Counted from the first letter of the stretch, positions 8,314 to 17,592 are shown. The stretch: DNA of 64,000 bases from NVTR01 sp036479015 (GCA_036479015.1 JAZGFB010000048.1:69060-133059); one strand, 5' to 3'. Notes: generated by a model from the sequence alone, not told the origin. Numbers and translations: made by a program.

Positions 8314-9009
8314 TTATTGCGTGCTGTGCCGGGCCCAGAAATAGGCGGCGACGCTGCCCATTATGGCCCAGGCGATGGCGGCAACGCCAAGACTGCGGGT
8401 GACAAAAAGTGACGCCAATTCCGGCGGCGCGATGCCGAAATAGGTGTCCAGTTGCGGCGCCCCAATGATGTGGGGCATGGCCAGGGCGGCAATACCAATT
8501 GGGATCAGCAACGGGTTTTTCCCAAGCGCAATCAAGGCGATACCAATGGTGGATGCGGCGACGGTGGCCAGGAACCAGATCTGACGCTGCTCTACTTCGG
8601 CCGCGATGGTGCCGGGCAGCTCAGGTGGCAACCCGATGGCCGGGGCCAGGTGCATGGCCGTAAAACCTGCAACGCCCCAAATGATACCGGTTCGGGCGGT
8701 AATACGGTGCCCAAAACGTTCGGCAAAGGCCATGCCTGCAACCATGATCAACGCAAAGGCGGTAAAGGAAATAACGTTAAATCCCAAGGTCATAGCATGC
8801 CGGCTTATGTCCTGCTTCAGCGATCCAGCGGGGCCAGCAGGGCTTTGAACTGGGGTATCGTGACCCACAGCAAAATGGGCGCGCAAACCAATTTCATACA
8901 GCTCACCTTCCAACAGCAGTGGAATCACAAGCCAAAACTGGAGCAAAGCTGCAATCAGCCCCGCCGCCAGACCAGCGAACAACGCGCTGGTGAACAGGTT
9001 TTTAGTCAT
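8314..9009 (-). CDS. cbtA: CbtA, predicted cobalt transporter subunit
   Basis: This 231-residue integral membrane protein has about five or six hydrophobic helices. The first is at residues 7-32, with others around 75-95, 105-125, 145-165, 170-185 and 205-225. It matches the CbtA family, proposed from its cobalamin-riboswitch control to import cobalt together with CbtB. Conserved-looking features are 'PLLLEGELYE' after helix 1 and a membrane-facing histidine in 'GFTAMHLAPAIGLPPELPG'. Its start lies three bases after the cbtB stop. Transport activity is a family prediction. Confidence 0.88.
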   Translation of the reverse strand: MTKNLFTSALFAGLAAGLIAALLQFWLVIPLLLEGELYEIGLRAHFAVGHDTPVQSPAGPAGSLKQDISRHAMTLGFNVISFTAFALIMVAGMAFAERFGHRITARTGIIWGVAGFTAMHLAPAIGLPPELPGTIAAEVEQRQIWFLATVAASTIGIALIALGKNPLLIPIGIAALAMPHIIGAPQLDTYFGIAPPELASLFVTRSLGVAAIAWAIMGSVAAYFWARHSTQ

Positions 9010-9012
9010 GGC

Positions 9013-9189
9013 TTAATGGCAGGGGAAAGCGATGGCGTGGCGGGTGTCATGGGCTGAATCGTGCAGCACAGACGCCTGGGCAAACCCGGCCAGCAGCAGC
9101 AAGAATATCCCGGCCAGAGCGGTACCTGCAATGCTAAAAATGCTTGTATCTACAGGGGCTTGGGCCTTTGCGATGGTCTTGGTCGTCAT
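9013..9189 (-). CDS. cbtB: CbtB, small predicted cobalt transporter subunit
   Basis: This 58-residue protein has a single membrane helix (residues 20-38) and a C-terminal histidine cluster, 'LHDSAHDTRHAIAFPCH', the hallmark of CbtB and a likely cobalt-binding site. It is paired with cbtA three bases downstream. The start is preceded by AAAGGAGAA. It is the first gene after the cobalamin riboswitch, so its translation or transcription is the step most directly controlled by B12. Confidence 0.9.
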   Translation of the reverse strand: MTTKTIAKAQAPVDTSIFSIAGTALAGIFLLLLAGFAQASVLHDSAHDTRHAIAFPCH

Positions 9190-9207
9190 GTCGTATTCTC
9201 CTTTGTT

Positions 9208-9425
9208 CCGTCACACCCGACGGCAGGGTTCACGCATGGCTGGTCTCCTGGCTTGCGGGTCAAAACGTGCCGTCGCCTTCCCGGGTTTTGCCCAGTGGCA
9301 GTTGACGAAACGCTCACCGCATACAGTCGCGGGGGCGGCTGTGGATTTGGGCCCTGTTTGGGTCACCCATCCCACATTCCCATTTCATCCCCCCATGTTG
9401 GAACATGTTAGCGGGGGAACCATGC
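9208..9425 (-). ncRNA. Cobalamin (adenosylcobalamin-type) riboswitch
   Basis: Reading the minus strand, the leader contains the conserved blocks of the B12 element in order: GGTTCCCCCGC and its GGGGGAT partner, GCCACTGGG followed by GGGAAGGC, then GCAAGCCAGGAGACC. The aptamer covers roughly 9231-9425. After it, TGCCGTC (9219-9225) can pair with GACGGCA inside the aptamer (9268-9274). Alternatively its CCGTC can pair with GACGG in a hairpin at 9208-9223, 13 bases before the cbtB ribosome-binding site. These exclusive pairings look like the expression platform. B12 is expected to repress the operon. Confidence 0.92.
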
Positions 9426-9542
9426 CCGTGTATTTGGCGTGACTCGGGGGGGCAGGTCAAGGGGGTTTGCGACATGGGCTGGCTGGTTTGCGGCGCGAAA
9501 ATTGGCGATATGAAACCGATATGATTTGCATATGAATGGTAT

Positions 9543-9752
9543 ATGACGGGAATATCTACTAAAACTCGCGATAATATCCCCCAAGCCTGGGTTGCGCTGG
9601 AACATGATATTGATGTGACCGAACGCAAGGTTAAAACATCGCTGCGGCTGGATGAAAGCGTTGCCAAATATAATAGCTCAAAAGAGGTCGCTAAAACCAA
9701 CGACCTGAAAGAATTCATCCACCAGCATAGGCTGGTGAATATGATGTATTAG
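9543..9752 (+). pseudogene. Decayed BrnA-type antitoxin
   Basis: The first half encodes 'DNIPQAWVALEHDIDV' and 'KTSLRLDESVAKY'. These resemble the N-terminal region of BrnA antitoxins, which repress their own operon and neutralise the BrnT RNase. The expected GYQxRxN...VL part of the ribbon-helix-helix domain does not follow in this frame. After residue 41 the frame continues with unrelated sequence, and the other two frames hit stops quickly. No BrnT-like gene lies upstream. I read it as a frameshifted remnant of a lost toxin-antitoxin pair. A perfect 7-bp hairpin (9720-9737) covers its end. Confidence 0.45.
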
Positions 9753-9780
9753 CTACCGCGCAAAAGCCCAGCGGCTTCAC

Positions 9781-9849
9781 TTTCTTCTTTTGATAAATAT
9801 CTCGGGGGTTTGGGGGCTGGCCCCCAACCGGGCGGCACGCGCAGCGTGT
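9781..9849 (-). repeat. Dispersed intergenic repeat, inverted extended copy
   Basis: On the minus strand 9781-9808 reads CCCCCGAGATATTT...AAAAGAAGAAA, which matches the 3' half of the copies at 6753 and 23000. Next to it is a hairpin, TTGGGGG-CTGG-CCCCCAA (9810-9827), and a smaller CACGC-GCA-GCGTG dyad (9836-9848). The whole composite fills the gap between the antitoxin remnant and the DUF4139 gene. Confidence 0.65.
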
Positions 9850-9973
9850 CGCAACTGCTGGTGCTTTGGTCACTAAATTGTCTATTAAACCTGGTTGAAA
9901 AATAAGATCAAAAAGGCCAACCTAACGAACAGGCGGCAATGAATTTTAACTGAATTTCAGACGGGAATTACCC

Positions 9974-11593
9974 ATGCGCATTATTTTCCTATTTATTTTG
10001 ACTCTGGCGAACGGCCAAGCTGTGATGGCCAAAGATTACTATACAAGTGCACCCGTTGTCGCCGCGACCCTGTATCCCGATGGCGCGGAAGTCACCCGAA
10101 AGCTGTCACTTGATCTTCCTGCCGGGCGTCACAGAATATTTGTCCCCTATGAGCTCGAAGACGCTCGCAATATGCCCCGTGTTAACCCTGGGGCGGGTGT
10201 GATTATTGAGGCTTTGGCCTATGTAAGAAACACCCAACCAGAAGAAGAGGTTTTTTTTACGCGCGCGCAGAAATCGGCCAATGAAAACTTTGAGCTGATT
10301 GAAGATCTGGTCGAGGCGCAGACAGATCTGATTGCCGATGCAAAAGTAGAAATCGCCGCTCTTAAAGCCAAGCTGCAGTTTATCTCAAGCGTTGCTCCAC
10401 CCGAAGATACGGTAACCGTAGAGCAGTTGGCCGAAATGGCTGAATTGGTCCAAAGCGGCACTGCGGATATTTCGGCAGCAATCCAGTCTGCGCAGCGGCA
10501 GTTGCGGACCCACCTAGACGATCTTGAAGGGCTGCAGGCCAGGCTTGTCGCCGCTCAGGTTGATTTAGAGCGCGTTAGCGATGACAGGAATTCGGATTAT
10601 CTGGGCGTCATCTCGGTTAATCTGGCTAAGGAACAAACCGCTGAAATCGAAATTAAGGCGTGGGCACACGGGGCAAACTGGAGCCCGGTTTATGAAATAT
10701 CTCTGGATAGAAACACCTCGCAAATATCTTTTAAGCGCAGTGTTGTAATTGTTAACGGTGGCTCTGACCCATGGACTGACGTTTTAATCGACGTCTCAAC
10801 CTTGCAGCCCGATGGCGCGCTTGGACCGCGACAGGTTTATGCCAGCCAGGCACGGATATATGAGCCAGCCCCAGTGAATGCCAGTGATAACATTCGCAGG
10901 CTTGAATCCCCGATGATGGAAATGGCGCCTATGATGGAAGAAACCGCAATGGGTGGAATTTTCAGTTATTCGGGCCAAGCCGTAAGCTACAGCTTTGCAA
11001 ATCCGGTGACGGTGTTGCGCCAAGAGGGCCTGCTGCTGTCGTTGGATCAGTTGGGTTTTGACGCTGACGTTTTGATCCACGCCTCGCCAAGGCGTGATGA
11101 AACGGCGTTTACCGTCGCGCGTTTTACAAATGACGGACCCGAGCCGATATTACCGGGACTTGCGATGTTTTTCCGGGATGGTAATTTTGTTGGGCAGGAA
11201 AATATTGAACTGATCCCTGCCGGGGCCGACACCACGTTGCCCATGGGGCCAATAGAAGGGATCAGGCTGGGCACAGTATTTTTGGCAAACAGCACTGGCG
11301 ACACCGGGTTCATCAACAGATCCAATACCCGTGAGCAGTTGATAACAGTGACCATAGAAAACCTGACCGAGACGGCACAGGATGTTCGCACGTTTTATAG
11401 TTTACCGTTTTCCGAGCAGGAAGATCTGAAGTTAAAGGTGAAAACCAATCCGCAGCCTGCAGAAACCGACTTTGAAGACAGGCGGGGTGTTGCTGTGTGG
11501 GACGTGGCGCTGGCACCCGGTGAAATCCGTGAAATTGACATCAATATATCATTTGATTGGGCCGAAGGCTGGGAACTGAACTGGAACCGGTAG
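9974..11593 (+). CDS. DUF4139-domain protein (MuiA-like)
   Basis: This 539-residue exported protein has a signal peptide (residues 1-19, cleaved near VMA-KD). A DUF4140-like N-terminal domain begins 'VVAATLYPDGAEVTRKLSLD', a coiled coil spans about 95-205, and a DUF4139 domain runs from about 225 to the end. The last part contains the family-like 'WSPVYEISLD' segment. The family is known as 'mucoidy inhibitor A' in eukaryotic-type annotations, but its biochemical role is not known. No obvious partner gene is adjacent. GC content is slightly lower than in the smc gene that follows. Confidence 0.8.
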   Translation: MRIIFLFILTLANGQAVMAKDYYTSAPVVAATLYPDGAEVTRKLSLDLPAGRHRIFVPYELEDARNMPRVNPGAGVIIEALAYVRNTQPEEEVFFTRAQKSANENFELIEDLVEAQTDLIADAKVEIAALKAKLQFISSVAPPEDTVTVEQLAEMAELVQSGTADISAAIQSAQRQLRTHLDDLEGLQARLVAAQVDLERVSDDRNSDYLGVISVNLAKEQTAEIEIKAWAHGANWSPVYEISLDRNTSQISFKRSVVIVNGGSDPWTDVLIDVSTLQPDGALGPRQVYASQARIYEPAPVNASDNIRRLESPMMEMAPMMEETAMGGIFSYSGQAVSYSFANPVTVLRQEGLLLSLDQLGFDADVLIHASPRRDETAFTVARFTNDGPEPILPGLAMFFRDGNFVGQENIELIPAGADTTLPMGPIEGIRLGTVFLANSTGDTGFINRSNTREQLITVTIENLTETAQDVRTFYSLPFSEQEDLKLKVKTNPQPAETDFEDRRGVAVWDVALAPGEIREIDINISFDWAEGWELNWNR

Positions 11594-11625
11594 GGCCCTG
11601 TTCATACATGTTTACACCCATATCT

Positions 11626-11634
11626 TGTGGATAA
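11626..11634 (-). promoter_or_regulatory. Perfect DnaA box upstream of smc
   Basis: The sequence TGTGGATAA is the exact complement of the consensus DnaA box TTATCCACA. A weaker box on the opposite strand, CTATCCACC, begins at 11644. Both lie in the 82-base gap before the smc promoter. One strong box alone does not make an origin, but it could let DnaA influence smc transcription. Confidence 0.4.
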
Positions 11635-11668
11635 CTCTGCCTACCTATCCACCCCTAGCCATTCATCG

Positions 11669-11697
11669 TTGACTCGTGCACCGCAGATCGGGACAAT
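11669..11697 (+). promoter_or_regulatory. Probable smc promoter
   Basis: TTGACT (11669-11674) and GACAAT (11692-11697) are separated by exactly 17 bases. Transcription would begin near 11704. That excludes the upstream in-frame GTG at 11676 and supports the start at 11736. Confidence 0.45.
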
Positions 11698-11735
11698 CGG
11701 CATCTACAGGAATCACCGTCAAGGGCAGTGCAGCA

Positions 11736-14700
11736 GTGCGTCTTACCAAGCTTCGACTGAACGGCTTTAAAAGCTTTGTCGATCCAACCGATCTGATCAT
11801 CAATGATGGTCTGACCGGGGTGGTGGGGCCCAACGGTTGTGGCAAGTCGAACCTGCTGGAAGCCATGCGCTGGGTGATGGGCGAAAACCGCCCCAAAGCC
11901 ATGCGCGGCGGCGGCATGGAAGACGTGATCTTTGCCGGGGCGTCCAGCAGGCCGGCGCGCAATTTTGCCGAGGTGACACTGTTCATTGATAACACTGATC
12001 GGCTGGCGCCTGCCGGGTTTAATGACAGCGACATGCTGGACATAACCCGGCGCATCACCCGCGATGCCGGTAGTGCCTATAAGGTGAGCTCTAAAGATGT
12101 GCGCGCCCGCGATGTGCAGATGCTGTTTGCCGATGCCTCAACCGGGGCGCACAGCCCGGCATTGGTGCGCCAGGGGCAAATCGCCGAACTGATCAATGCC
12201 CGCCCCAAGGCCCGGCGCCGTATTCTGGAAGAGGCGGCAGGGATATCCGGGCTGTACCAGCGCCGCCATGAGGCCGAGCTAAAGCTGAAGGGCGCGGAAA
12301 CCAACCTGTTGCGGGTGCAAGATGTGGTTGAACAGCTGGCCGGGCAATTGGGGCAATTGGCGCGCCAGGCCCGGCAGGCGGCGCGCTATCGCAGCATTGG
12401 CGAAGATTTGCGCCGCGCGGAAGGCATGCTTTTATACCGGCGCTGGCGCGAGGCCGAACTGGCGTTCGCCGCTGCCAATGAGCGCCTGCGCGCCGAGCTG
12501 ACAGCCGCCGCTGCCGCTGAACGCGGCGCGTTGGGCGCGGCCAAGGCGCGCGAAGCATGCGACGGGGCCATGCCAGCCCTGCGCGAAGAACAGGCCATAG
12601 CCGCCGCGATATTGCAGCGGCTGATGGTCGAGCGTGACACGCTGGCCGATCAAGAGGCACGGGCAAATGCCAGCATTCAAACCCTGACCGCCCGGATCGG
12701 GCAACTGGCCCATGACACAGAGCGCGAAGAAGCGCTGAATAAGGATGCAGGCGAAACCATTGAGCGGCTTGAATGGGAAGCCCGTGAACTGGACAAGGCC
12801 GCCCAGGGGCAAGGTGCCGGGCTGGAAGCCGGGGCGGTTGCTGCGCGCGAAGCGGCCCAGATTTTGCGGGAACGCGAAGATGCCCTAAGCACGTTAACCG
12901 AAGATGTGGCGCGGCTGTCGGCACGGCACCTGTCGGCGCACCGGATGTTGGACGACGCCAACAAAGTTTTGACCCGCAGTGAAAGCGAAGCCGATGTTGC
13001 ACGCGGTGCGGTGGACGCCGCTAAGGGTGCGCTGGCAACGGCGGATGCCGCATTTGGGGCGGCCCAAACCGCGCAGGCGCTGGCAACCAAATCAGCCGAA
13101 GATGCCGAAGCGGCGCTGGTAACGGCAGATGACGCGCGCGCCGATGCACAGGCCCGCGAGGCCGACGCCCGCGCCGGGCGATCTGAGGCCGAGGGCGAAG
13201 CCAACGCCCTGCGCGCCGAGCATTCGGCCCTGCAACGCCTGGTGCAGCGCGACACTGCCGAAGGTGGGCAGGTACTGGATCTTATCCGGGTGGATGCGGG
13301 CTATGAAAAAGCGCTGGGTGCAGCGCTGGCCGATGACCTGCGCGCCCCGGCAATAGACGGGGCGGCGGCGTCGGGTTGGGCGCAATTGCCGGGCTACGCC
13401 AAGGCGCAAATATTGCCGGGCGGGATTGCGGCACTGACAAATTACGTGACGGTGCCCGGGGTTCTGGCGCGGCGCATGTCGCAGGTTGGTTTGGTTGACG
13501 CCAGTGACGGTCCCCGCCTACAGGGTGAATTGTTGCCGGGGCAGCGCCTGGTCAGCCTGGCCGGTGATCTGTGGCGCTGGGACGGGTTTCGCGCCGGGGC
13601 CGAAGACGCCCCCAGTGCCGCAGCCTTGCGTTTGCAACAGCTGAACCGGTTGCAGGAATTGAAACAAGACCTGGAAGAGGCAAGCGCCCGATCCCAAGGC
13701 GCGGTTCAGGCCCATGATGCACTAAAGGCGCAACTGATTGATTTGACAGACGCCGACCGGCTGGCGCGGGATGCGCGCCGGGATGCAGACCGCGCCATGG
13801 CCGAGGCCAGCCGCACCCTGTCGCGCACCGAAGCAGATCGTAATATATCTGGTGGTAAGCTGGAATCGCTGGGCCTGTCAGTGGCGCGCCATGATGAAGA
13901 AGCAAACGCAGCCCAGGGCCGGGTGGCTGAGGCCAAGATCGCGGTGGCCGATCTGGGGGATCTGGACAGCGCGCGCGGCCAGGTTGAAGACGTCAAAATG
14001 ACGGTAGAAGCCGCGCGGGTGACGATGATCACCAAGCGGTCTGCCCATGATGAGCTGCGCCGCGAAGGCGAAGCCCGGCTGCGTCGTTCCCAAGAAGTGA
14101 CCAAGGAACTAAGCGGCTGGAAGCACCGGTTGGAAACTGCGGGTAAACGGATCGGCGAGCTTGCGGACCGCAAACAGACATCAGAGGCCGAATTGGCAAG
14201 CGCGCAGTCAGTGCCCGGCGAACTGGCCGATCAGCGTGCCAAACTGGCCGATGCAATTGGCGGGGCTGAAACCCGCCGCGCCGGGGCGACTGACGCGCTG
14301 GTGGTGGGTGAAACCAACTTGCGCGACGCGGTTGGCGGCGAACGCGACGCGGAACGCGCTGCATCAGAAGCGCGCGAAAGCCGGGCCGGGGCCCAGGCCC
14401 GAACCGAGGCCGCTAAACAAGCCCTGTCGGGTGCTGCCGGGCGCATTGCCGATGAACAGGACACCACGCCGGACGCGTTGCTTAAGCAGCTGGACACCGA
14501 CCCGGACACCATGCCAGCGTCCGAGGCGATAGAAACCAATGTCAGCCGGCTAAAGCGCCAGCGCGACGCCTTGGGCGCGGTGAACCTGCGGGCCGAAGAA
14601 GACGCGCGCGAGGTTCAGGAAGAACATGACCTGCTGGTCAAAGAAGTCACCGATCTGCATGATGCGATCCGTGCATTGCGCACCGGTATTGCCAGCCTGA

Positions 14701-15191
14701 ACAAAGAGGGCCGTGAGAGGCTGTTGACGGCGTTTGAACAGGTGAACACCAATTTCAGCCTGTTGTTCAAGCACCTGTTTGGCGGCGGCGAAGCCAAGCT
14801 GGTGCTGGTGGAAAGCGACGATCCGCTTGAGGCCGGGCTTGAAATAATGTGCCAGCCGCCGGGTAAGAAACTGTCTACCCTGTCGCTGCTGTCGGGCGGC
14901 GAGCAAACCCTGACGGCACTGGCGCTGATATTCGGGGTTTTCCTGGCCAACCCGGCACCGATCTGCGTGCTGGACGAGGTTGACGCGCCACTGGATGATG
15001 CCAATGTCACCCGGTTCTGCGACCTGCTGGATGAAATGACCCGCCAAACTGATACTCGGTTTCTGATCATCACCCACCATGCCGTCACCATGGGGCGCAT
15101 GGACCGTTTGTTTGGTGTCACGATGTCAGAACCGGGGGTCAGTCAGCTGGTATCAGTGGATCTGAAAAGCGCCGCGAAAATGGTGGCTTAG
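11736..15191 (+). CDS. smc: Chromosome segregation protein SMC
   Basis: This 1151-residue SMC ATPase condenses and helps segregate the chromosome, normally with ScpA and ScpB, which are not encoded here. The Walker A motif 'GPNGCGKSN' lies near residue 32, long coiled coils flank a hinge around residues 500-620, and the signature 'LSGGEQTLTALAL' and Walker B 'CVLDEVDAPLD' are near the end. I chose the GTG at 11736 because the family begins with 'RLTKLRLNGFKSFVDP', AAGGG lies ten bases upstream, and a probable promoter falls between it and the earlier GTG at 11676. The gene is strongly GC-rich. Confidence 0.95.
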   Translation: MRLTKLRLNGFKSFVDPTDLIINDGLTGVVGPNGCGKSNLLEAMRWVMGENRPKAMRGGGMEDVIFAGASSRPARNFAEVTLFIDNTDRLAPAGFNDSDMLDITRRITRDAGSAYKVSSKDVRARDVQMLFADASTGAHSPALVRQGQIAELINARPKARRRILEEAAGISGLYQRRHEAELKLKGAETNLLRVQDVVEQLAGQLGQLARQARQAARYRSIGEDLRRAEGMLLYRRWREAELAFAAANERLRAELTAAAAAERGALGAAKAREACDGAMPALREEQAIAAAILQRLMVERDTLADQEARANASIQTLTARIGQLAHDTEREEALNKDAGETIERLEWEARELDKAAQGQGAGLEAGAVAAREAAQILREREDALSTLTEDVARLSARHLSAHRMLDDANKVLTRSESEADVARGAVDAAKGALATADAAFGAAQTAQALATKSAEDAEAALVTADDARADAQAREADARAGRSEAEGEANALRAEHSALQRLVQRDTAEGGQVLDLIRVDAGYEKALGAALADDLRAPAIDGAAASGWAQLPGYAKAQILPGGIAALTNYVTVPGVLARRMSQVGLVDASDGPRLQGELLPGQRLVSLAGDLWRWDGFRAGAEDAPSAAALRLQQLNRLQELKQDLEEASARSQGAVQAHDALKAQLIDLTDADRLARDARRDADRAMAEASRTLSRTEADRNISGGKLESLGLSVARHDEEANAAQGRVAEAKIAVADLGDLDSARGQVEDVKMTVEAARVTMITKRSAHDELRREGEARLRRSQEVTKELSGWKHRLETAGKRIGELADRKQTSEAELASAQSVPGELADQRAKLADAIGGAETRRAGATDALVVGETNLRDAVGGERDAERAASEARESRAGAQARTEAAKQALSGAAGRIADEQDTTPDALLKQLDTDPDTMPASEAIETNVSRLKRQRDALGAVNLRAEEDAREVQEEHDLLVKEVTDLHDAIRALRTGIASLNKEGRERLLTAFEQVNTNFSLLFKHLFGGGEAKLVLVESDDPLEAGLEIMCQPPGKKLSTLSLLSGGEQTLTALALIFGVFLANPAPICVLDEVDAPLDDANVTRFCDLLDEMTRQTDTRFLIITHHAVTMGRMDRLFGVTMSEPGVSQLVSVDLKSAAKMVA

Positions 15192-15222
15192 GGCTGGGGC
15201 ACTCCCCTGCATTCCAAACCTG

Positions 15223-16752
15223 TCAAAATTGCAGTGCAATCCAATATCCCGCTGCGGCCAGAGCCGCCCCCAATACCATATAAGATGCCGCCCGAAACGG
15301 CCGCGCCGGGGCAACCGGTTGCGGGGGTGCGGCCTGCCGGATCAACGCAGCTTCGGCCATTGCGGGCAGTTTGGGGCCAAAACGCGCCAGTACTTTCACC
15401 GTGCGCGCCAGATCCCGCGCGATGGCCTTAGGGCCGATATTGTCAGCGATATAGCGTTCAACCACCGGTTCGGCGACATTCCAGATGTTGATATTGGGAT
15501 CAAGCGAGCGCGCCACCCCTTCCACCACCACCATGGTGCGTTGCAGCAGGATCAGCTCGGTTCGGGTTTGCATGCCAAAGCGTTCGGTCACTTCAAACAG
15601 ATAGCTGAACAGCTTGGCCATCGACACCTGGCTGGCATTCATGCCAAAAATAGGCTCGCCCATTGCACGCAGGGCCCGGGAAAATTCTTCCACGTCCTGA
15701 TCGGCAGGAACGTAGCCAGCTTCAAAATGTACCTGCGCCACCCGGCGAAAATCACGCTGGGTAAAGCCATACAGAATTTCCGCATAGGCGCGGCGGGTAT
15801 AGTCATCAATATGCCCCATGATGCCAAAATCCAGCGCGATAATATCACCGTTTGGGGCAACTTTCAGATTGCCCTGGTGCATGTCAGCGTGGAAAAATCC
15901 GTCGCGCAGGGCGTGGCTTAGGAATAGTTGCATCACCCGTGCGCCAAGTGCGGTGCGGTCATGCCCGGCCGCGTCCAGCGCGCCCAGTTCATGGATGGCA
16001 ATGCCATCCGCCCAGCCCAGCGTCATCACCCGTTTACCGGACAGGTTCCATTCTATTGCCGGAACTTCAAAGCCCGCATCCCGCGCCGTATTGGCAGAAA
16101 ATTCGGCAGCTGAAGCGCTTTCAAGCCGCAGGTCCAGTTCGCCCAGAACCACACCTTCAAAATGTGCAATCACATCTTTGGCCCGCAAGCGGCGGGCGGC
16201 GGGTGACAAAAATTCGATCACCGATGCGGCAAAGTAAAATGCGTTGATATCGCGCAAAAACGCCTGCTCAATGCCCGGGCGCAGCACCTTTACCGCCACT
16301 TCCATGCCGGTATCTGCCAGGCGCGCCTTATGGACCTGCGCAATTGATGCGGCTGCCACAGGTTCGCTGAATTTTGAAAACATTTCATCAACCGGGCGGC
16401 CCAGTTCCTGCTCAACCGTGGCTTTGGCGATGTCGATGGAAAACGGCGGCAGTTGATCTTGCAATATCTGCAATTGGCCTGCCAGTTCGGCACCAACCAC
16501 ATCAGCGCGGGTTGAAAGGATTTGACCAAATTTGATATAGGCGGGGCCCAGCGTCGTCAGCGCCCGTGTAATGGGCGGCAAGGCCGGATCACCCCTGTAG
16601 CCCAGCCACTGAAACGGCCAGACCAGCCCGCGCAACCCCATGCGCAAAACAGTTGGGGCATCCACGGCATCCAGCGCCACCTTCATGGCGCCTGTGCGTT
16701 CCATCGTGGCGCCGGTGCGGATCAGCCGCCAAATATTGTGAGGACCGCGCAT
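15223..16752 (-). CDS. ubiB: UbiB, ubiquinone biosynthesis accessory kinase-like protein
   Basis: This 509-residue UbiB/ABC1-family protein shows the atypical-kinase features of the group: 'AYIKFGQILSTRADVV' containing the KxGQ motif, 'VAVKVLRPGI' with the conserved lysine, 'HADMHQGNLK' and 'ALDFGIMG'. One hydrophobic helix at the C-terminus (about 489-506) anchors it to the membrane. It supports the hydroxylation steps of coenzyme Q synthesis, probably as an ATPase rather than as the hydroxylase itself. It abuts ubiE directly: the ubiE stop ends at the base before the ubiB ATG, so the two form an operon. Confidence 0.93.
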   Translation of the reverse strand: MRGPHNIWRLIRTGATMERTGAMKVALDAVDAPTVLRMGLRGLVWPFQWLGYRGDPALPPITRALTTLGPAYIKFGQILSTRADVVGAELAGQLQILQDQLPPFSIDIAKATVEQELGRPVDEMFSKFSEPVAAASIAQVHKARLADTGMEVAVKVLRPGIEQAFLRDINAFYFAASVIEFLSPAARRLRAKDVIAHFEGVVLGELDLRLESASAAEFSANTARDAGFEVPAIEWNLSGKRVMTLGWADGIAIHELGALDAAGHDRTALGARVMQLFLSHALRDGFFHADMHQGNLKVAPNGDIIALDFGIMGHIDDYTRRAYAEILYGFTQRDFRRVAQVHFEAGYVPADQDVEEFSRALRAMGEPIFGMNASQVSMAKLFSYLFEVTERFGMQTRTELILLQRTMVVVEGVARSLDPNINIWNVAEPVVERYIADNIGPKAIARDLARTVKVLARFGPKLPAMAEAALIRQAAPPQPVAPARPFRAASYMVLGAALAAAGYWIALQF

Positions 16753-17505
16753 CTACAGCTTCCAGCCGGAATGCAGGGCGGCGACGCCCATCGTCATGTT
16801 GCGGTATTTTACCTGATCAAACCCGGCACCCCGGATCATGCTGGCAAATGTTTCCTGGTCGGGGAATTTGCGGATGCTTTCCACCAAATACTGGTAACTG
16901 TCGCGATCACCCGCGATCAGTTTGCCCATTTCGGGGATCACGTTGAAGGAATACAGATCATAGGCCTTTTGCAGCGCCGGGTTGGGCAATTGGCTGAATT
17001 CCAGCACCATCAAGCGGCCACCGGGGCGCAGAACCCGGTAAGCTTCGGTCAGGGCGTCACCGATCCGGGTCACATTTCGAATGCCAAAGGATATGGTGTA
17101 AACGTCAAAGCTGGCATCTTCAAACGGCAGCGCCATGGCGTCGCCGACGATCCAGTCCAGCCGGTCAGACATGGCGTCAGCCTCGGCGCGTTTGCGCCCT
17201 GCCACCAGCATGCTTTCGGTCAGGTCCAGCACCACGGCATTGGCGTCGGGCGCGCGTTCCAGAAACCGGAACGACACATCGCCTGTGCCCCCGGCCACAT
17301 CCAGCAAGCGTTGCCCGGCGCGCGGGGCCAGCCAGTTCATCATCGCAGCTTTCCAGATACGATGCACACCGCCCGACATGACATCATTCATCACATCATA
17401 TTTGCTGGCGACATTGGTGAACACACCATGCACCATGCCGGCCTTGTCGGCCTCTGCCACATCGCGATAGCCAAAATGCGTGGTTTTTTCCGTGCCGCTG
17501 TCCAT
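16753..17505 (-). CDS. ubiE: UbiE, demethylmenaquinone/2-polyprenyl-6-methoxy-benzoquinol methyltransferase
   Basis: This 250-residue class I SAM-dependent methyltransferase has the SAM-binding motif 'LLDVAGGTGDVSFRF' near residue 70 and the UbiE signatures 'YDVMNDVMSGGVHRIWK' and 'RNVTRIGDALTEAYRVLRPG'. It carries out the C-methylation step of ubiquinone synthesis in the cytoplasm. It is the first gene of a two-gene operon with ubiB and is divergent from mutM, with an 87-base shared control region. Confidence 0.95.
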   Translation of the reverse strand: MDSGTEKTTHFGYRDVAEADKAGMVHGVFTNVASKYDVMNDVMSGGVHRIWKAAMMNWLAPRAGQRLLDVAGGTGDVSFRFLERAPDANAVVLDLTESMLVAGRKRAEADAMSDRLDWIVGDAMALPFEDASFDVYTISFGIRNVTRIGDALTEAYRVLRPGGRLMVLEFSQLPNPALQKAYDLYSFNVIPEMGKLIAGDRDSYQYLVESIRKFPDQETFASMIRGAGFDQVKYRNMTMGVAALHSGWKL

Positions 17506-17592
17506 AACGCCTTGCCGTTTAATGAAAACTAACCCTTCTTATAGGTCACTGGGGGGGCGACACAATGCGCCCCGTTGCCGTCGGGGGAAATG

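Noticed and set aside
11676..11735. Twenty-codon N-terminal extension of smc from a GTG
   Set aside because: It is not like the SMC family, and a promoter candidate places transcription after this codon.
12193..13002. Long minus-strand open frame within smc
   Set aside because: The translated protein is a low-complexity Arg/Pro/Ala product of the GC-rich smc codons; no start signal or family resemblance.
15192..15222. GGGG/CCCC mini-hairpin after smc
   Set aside because: A four-base stem without a T run is too weak to call a terminator.
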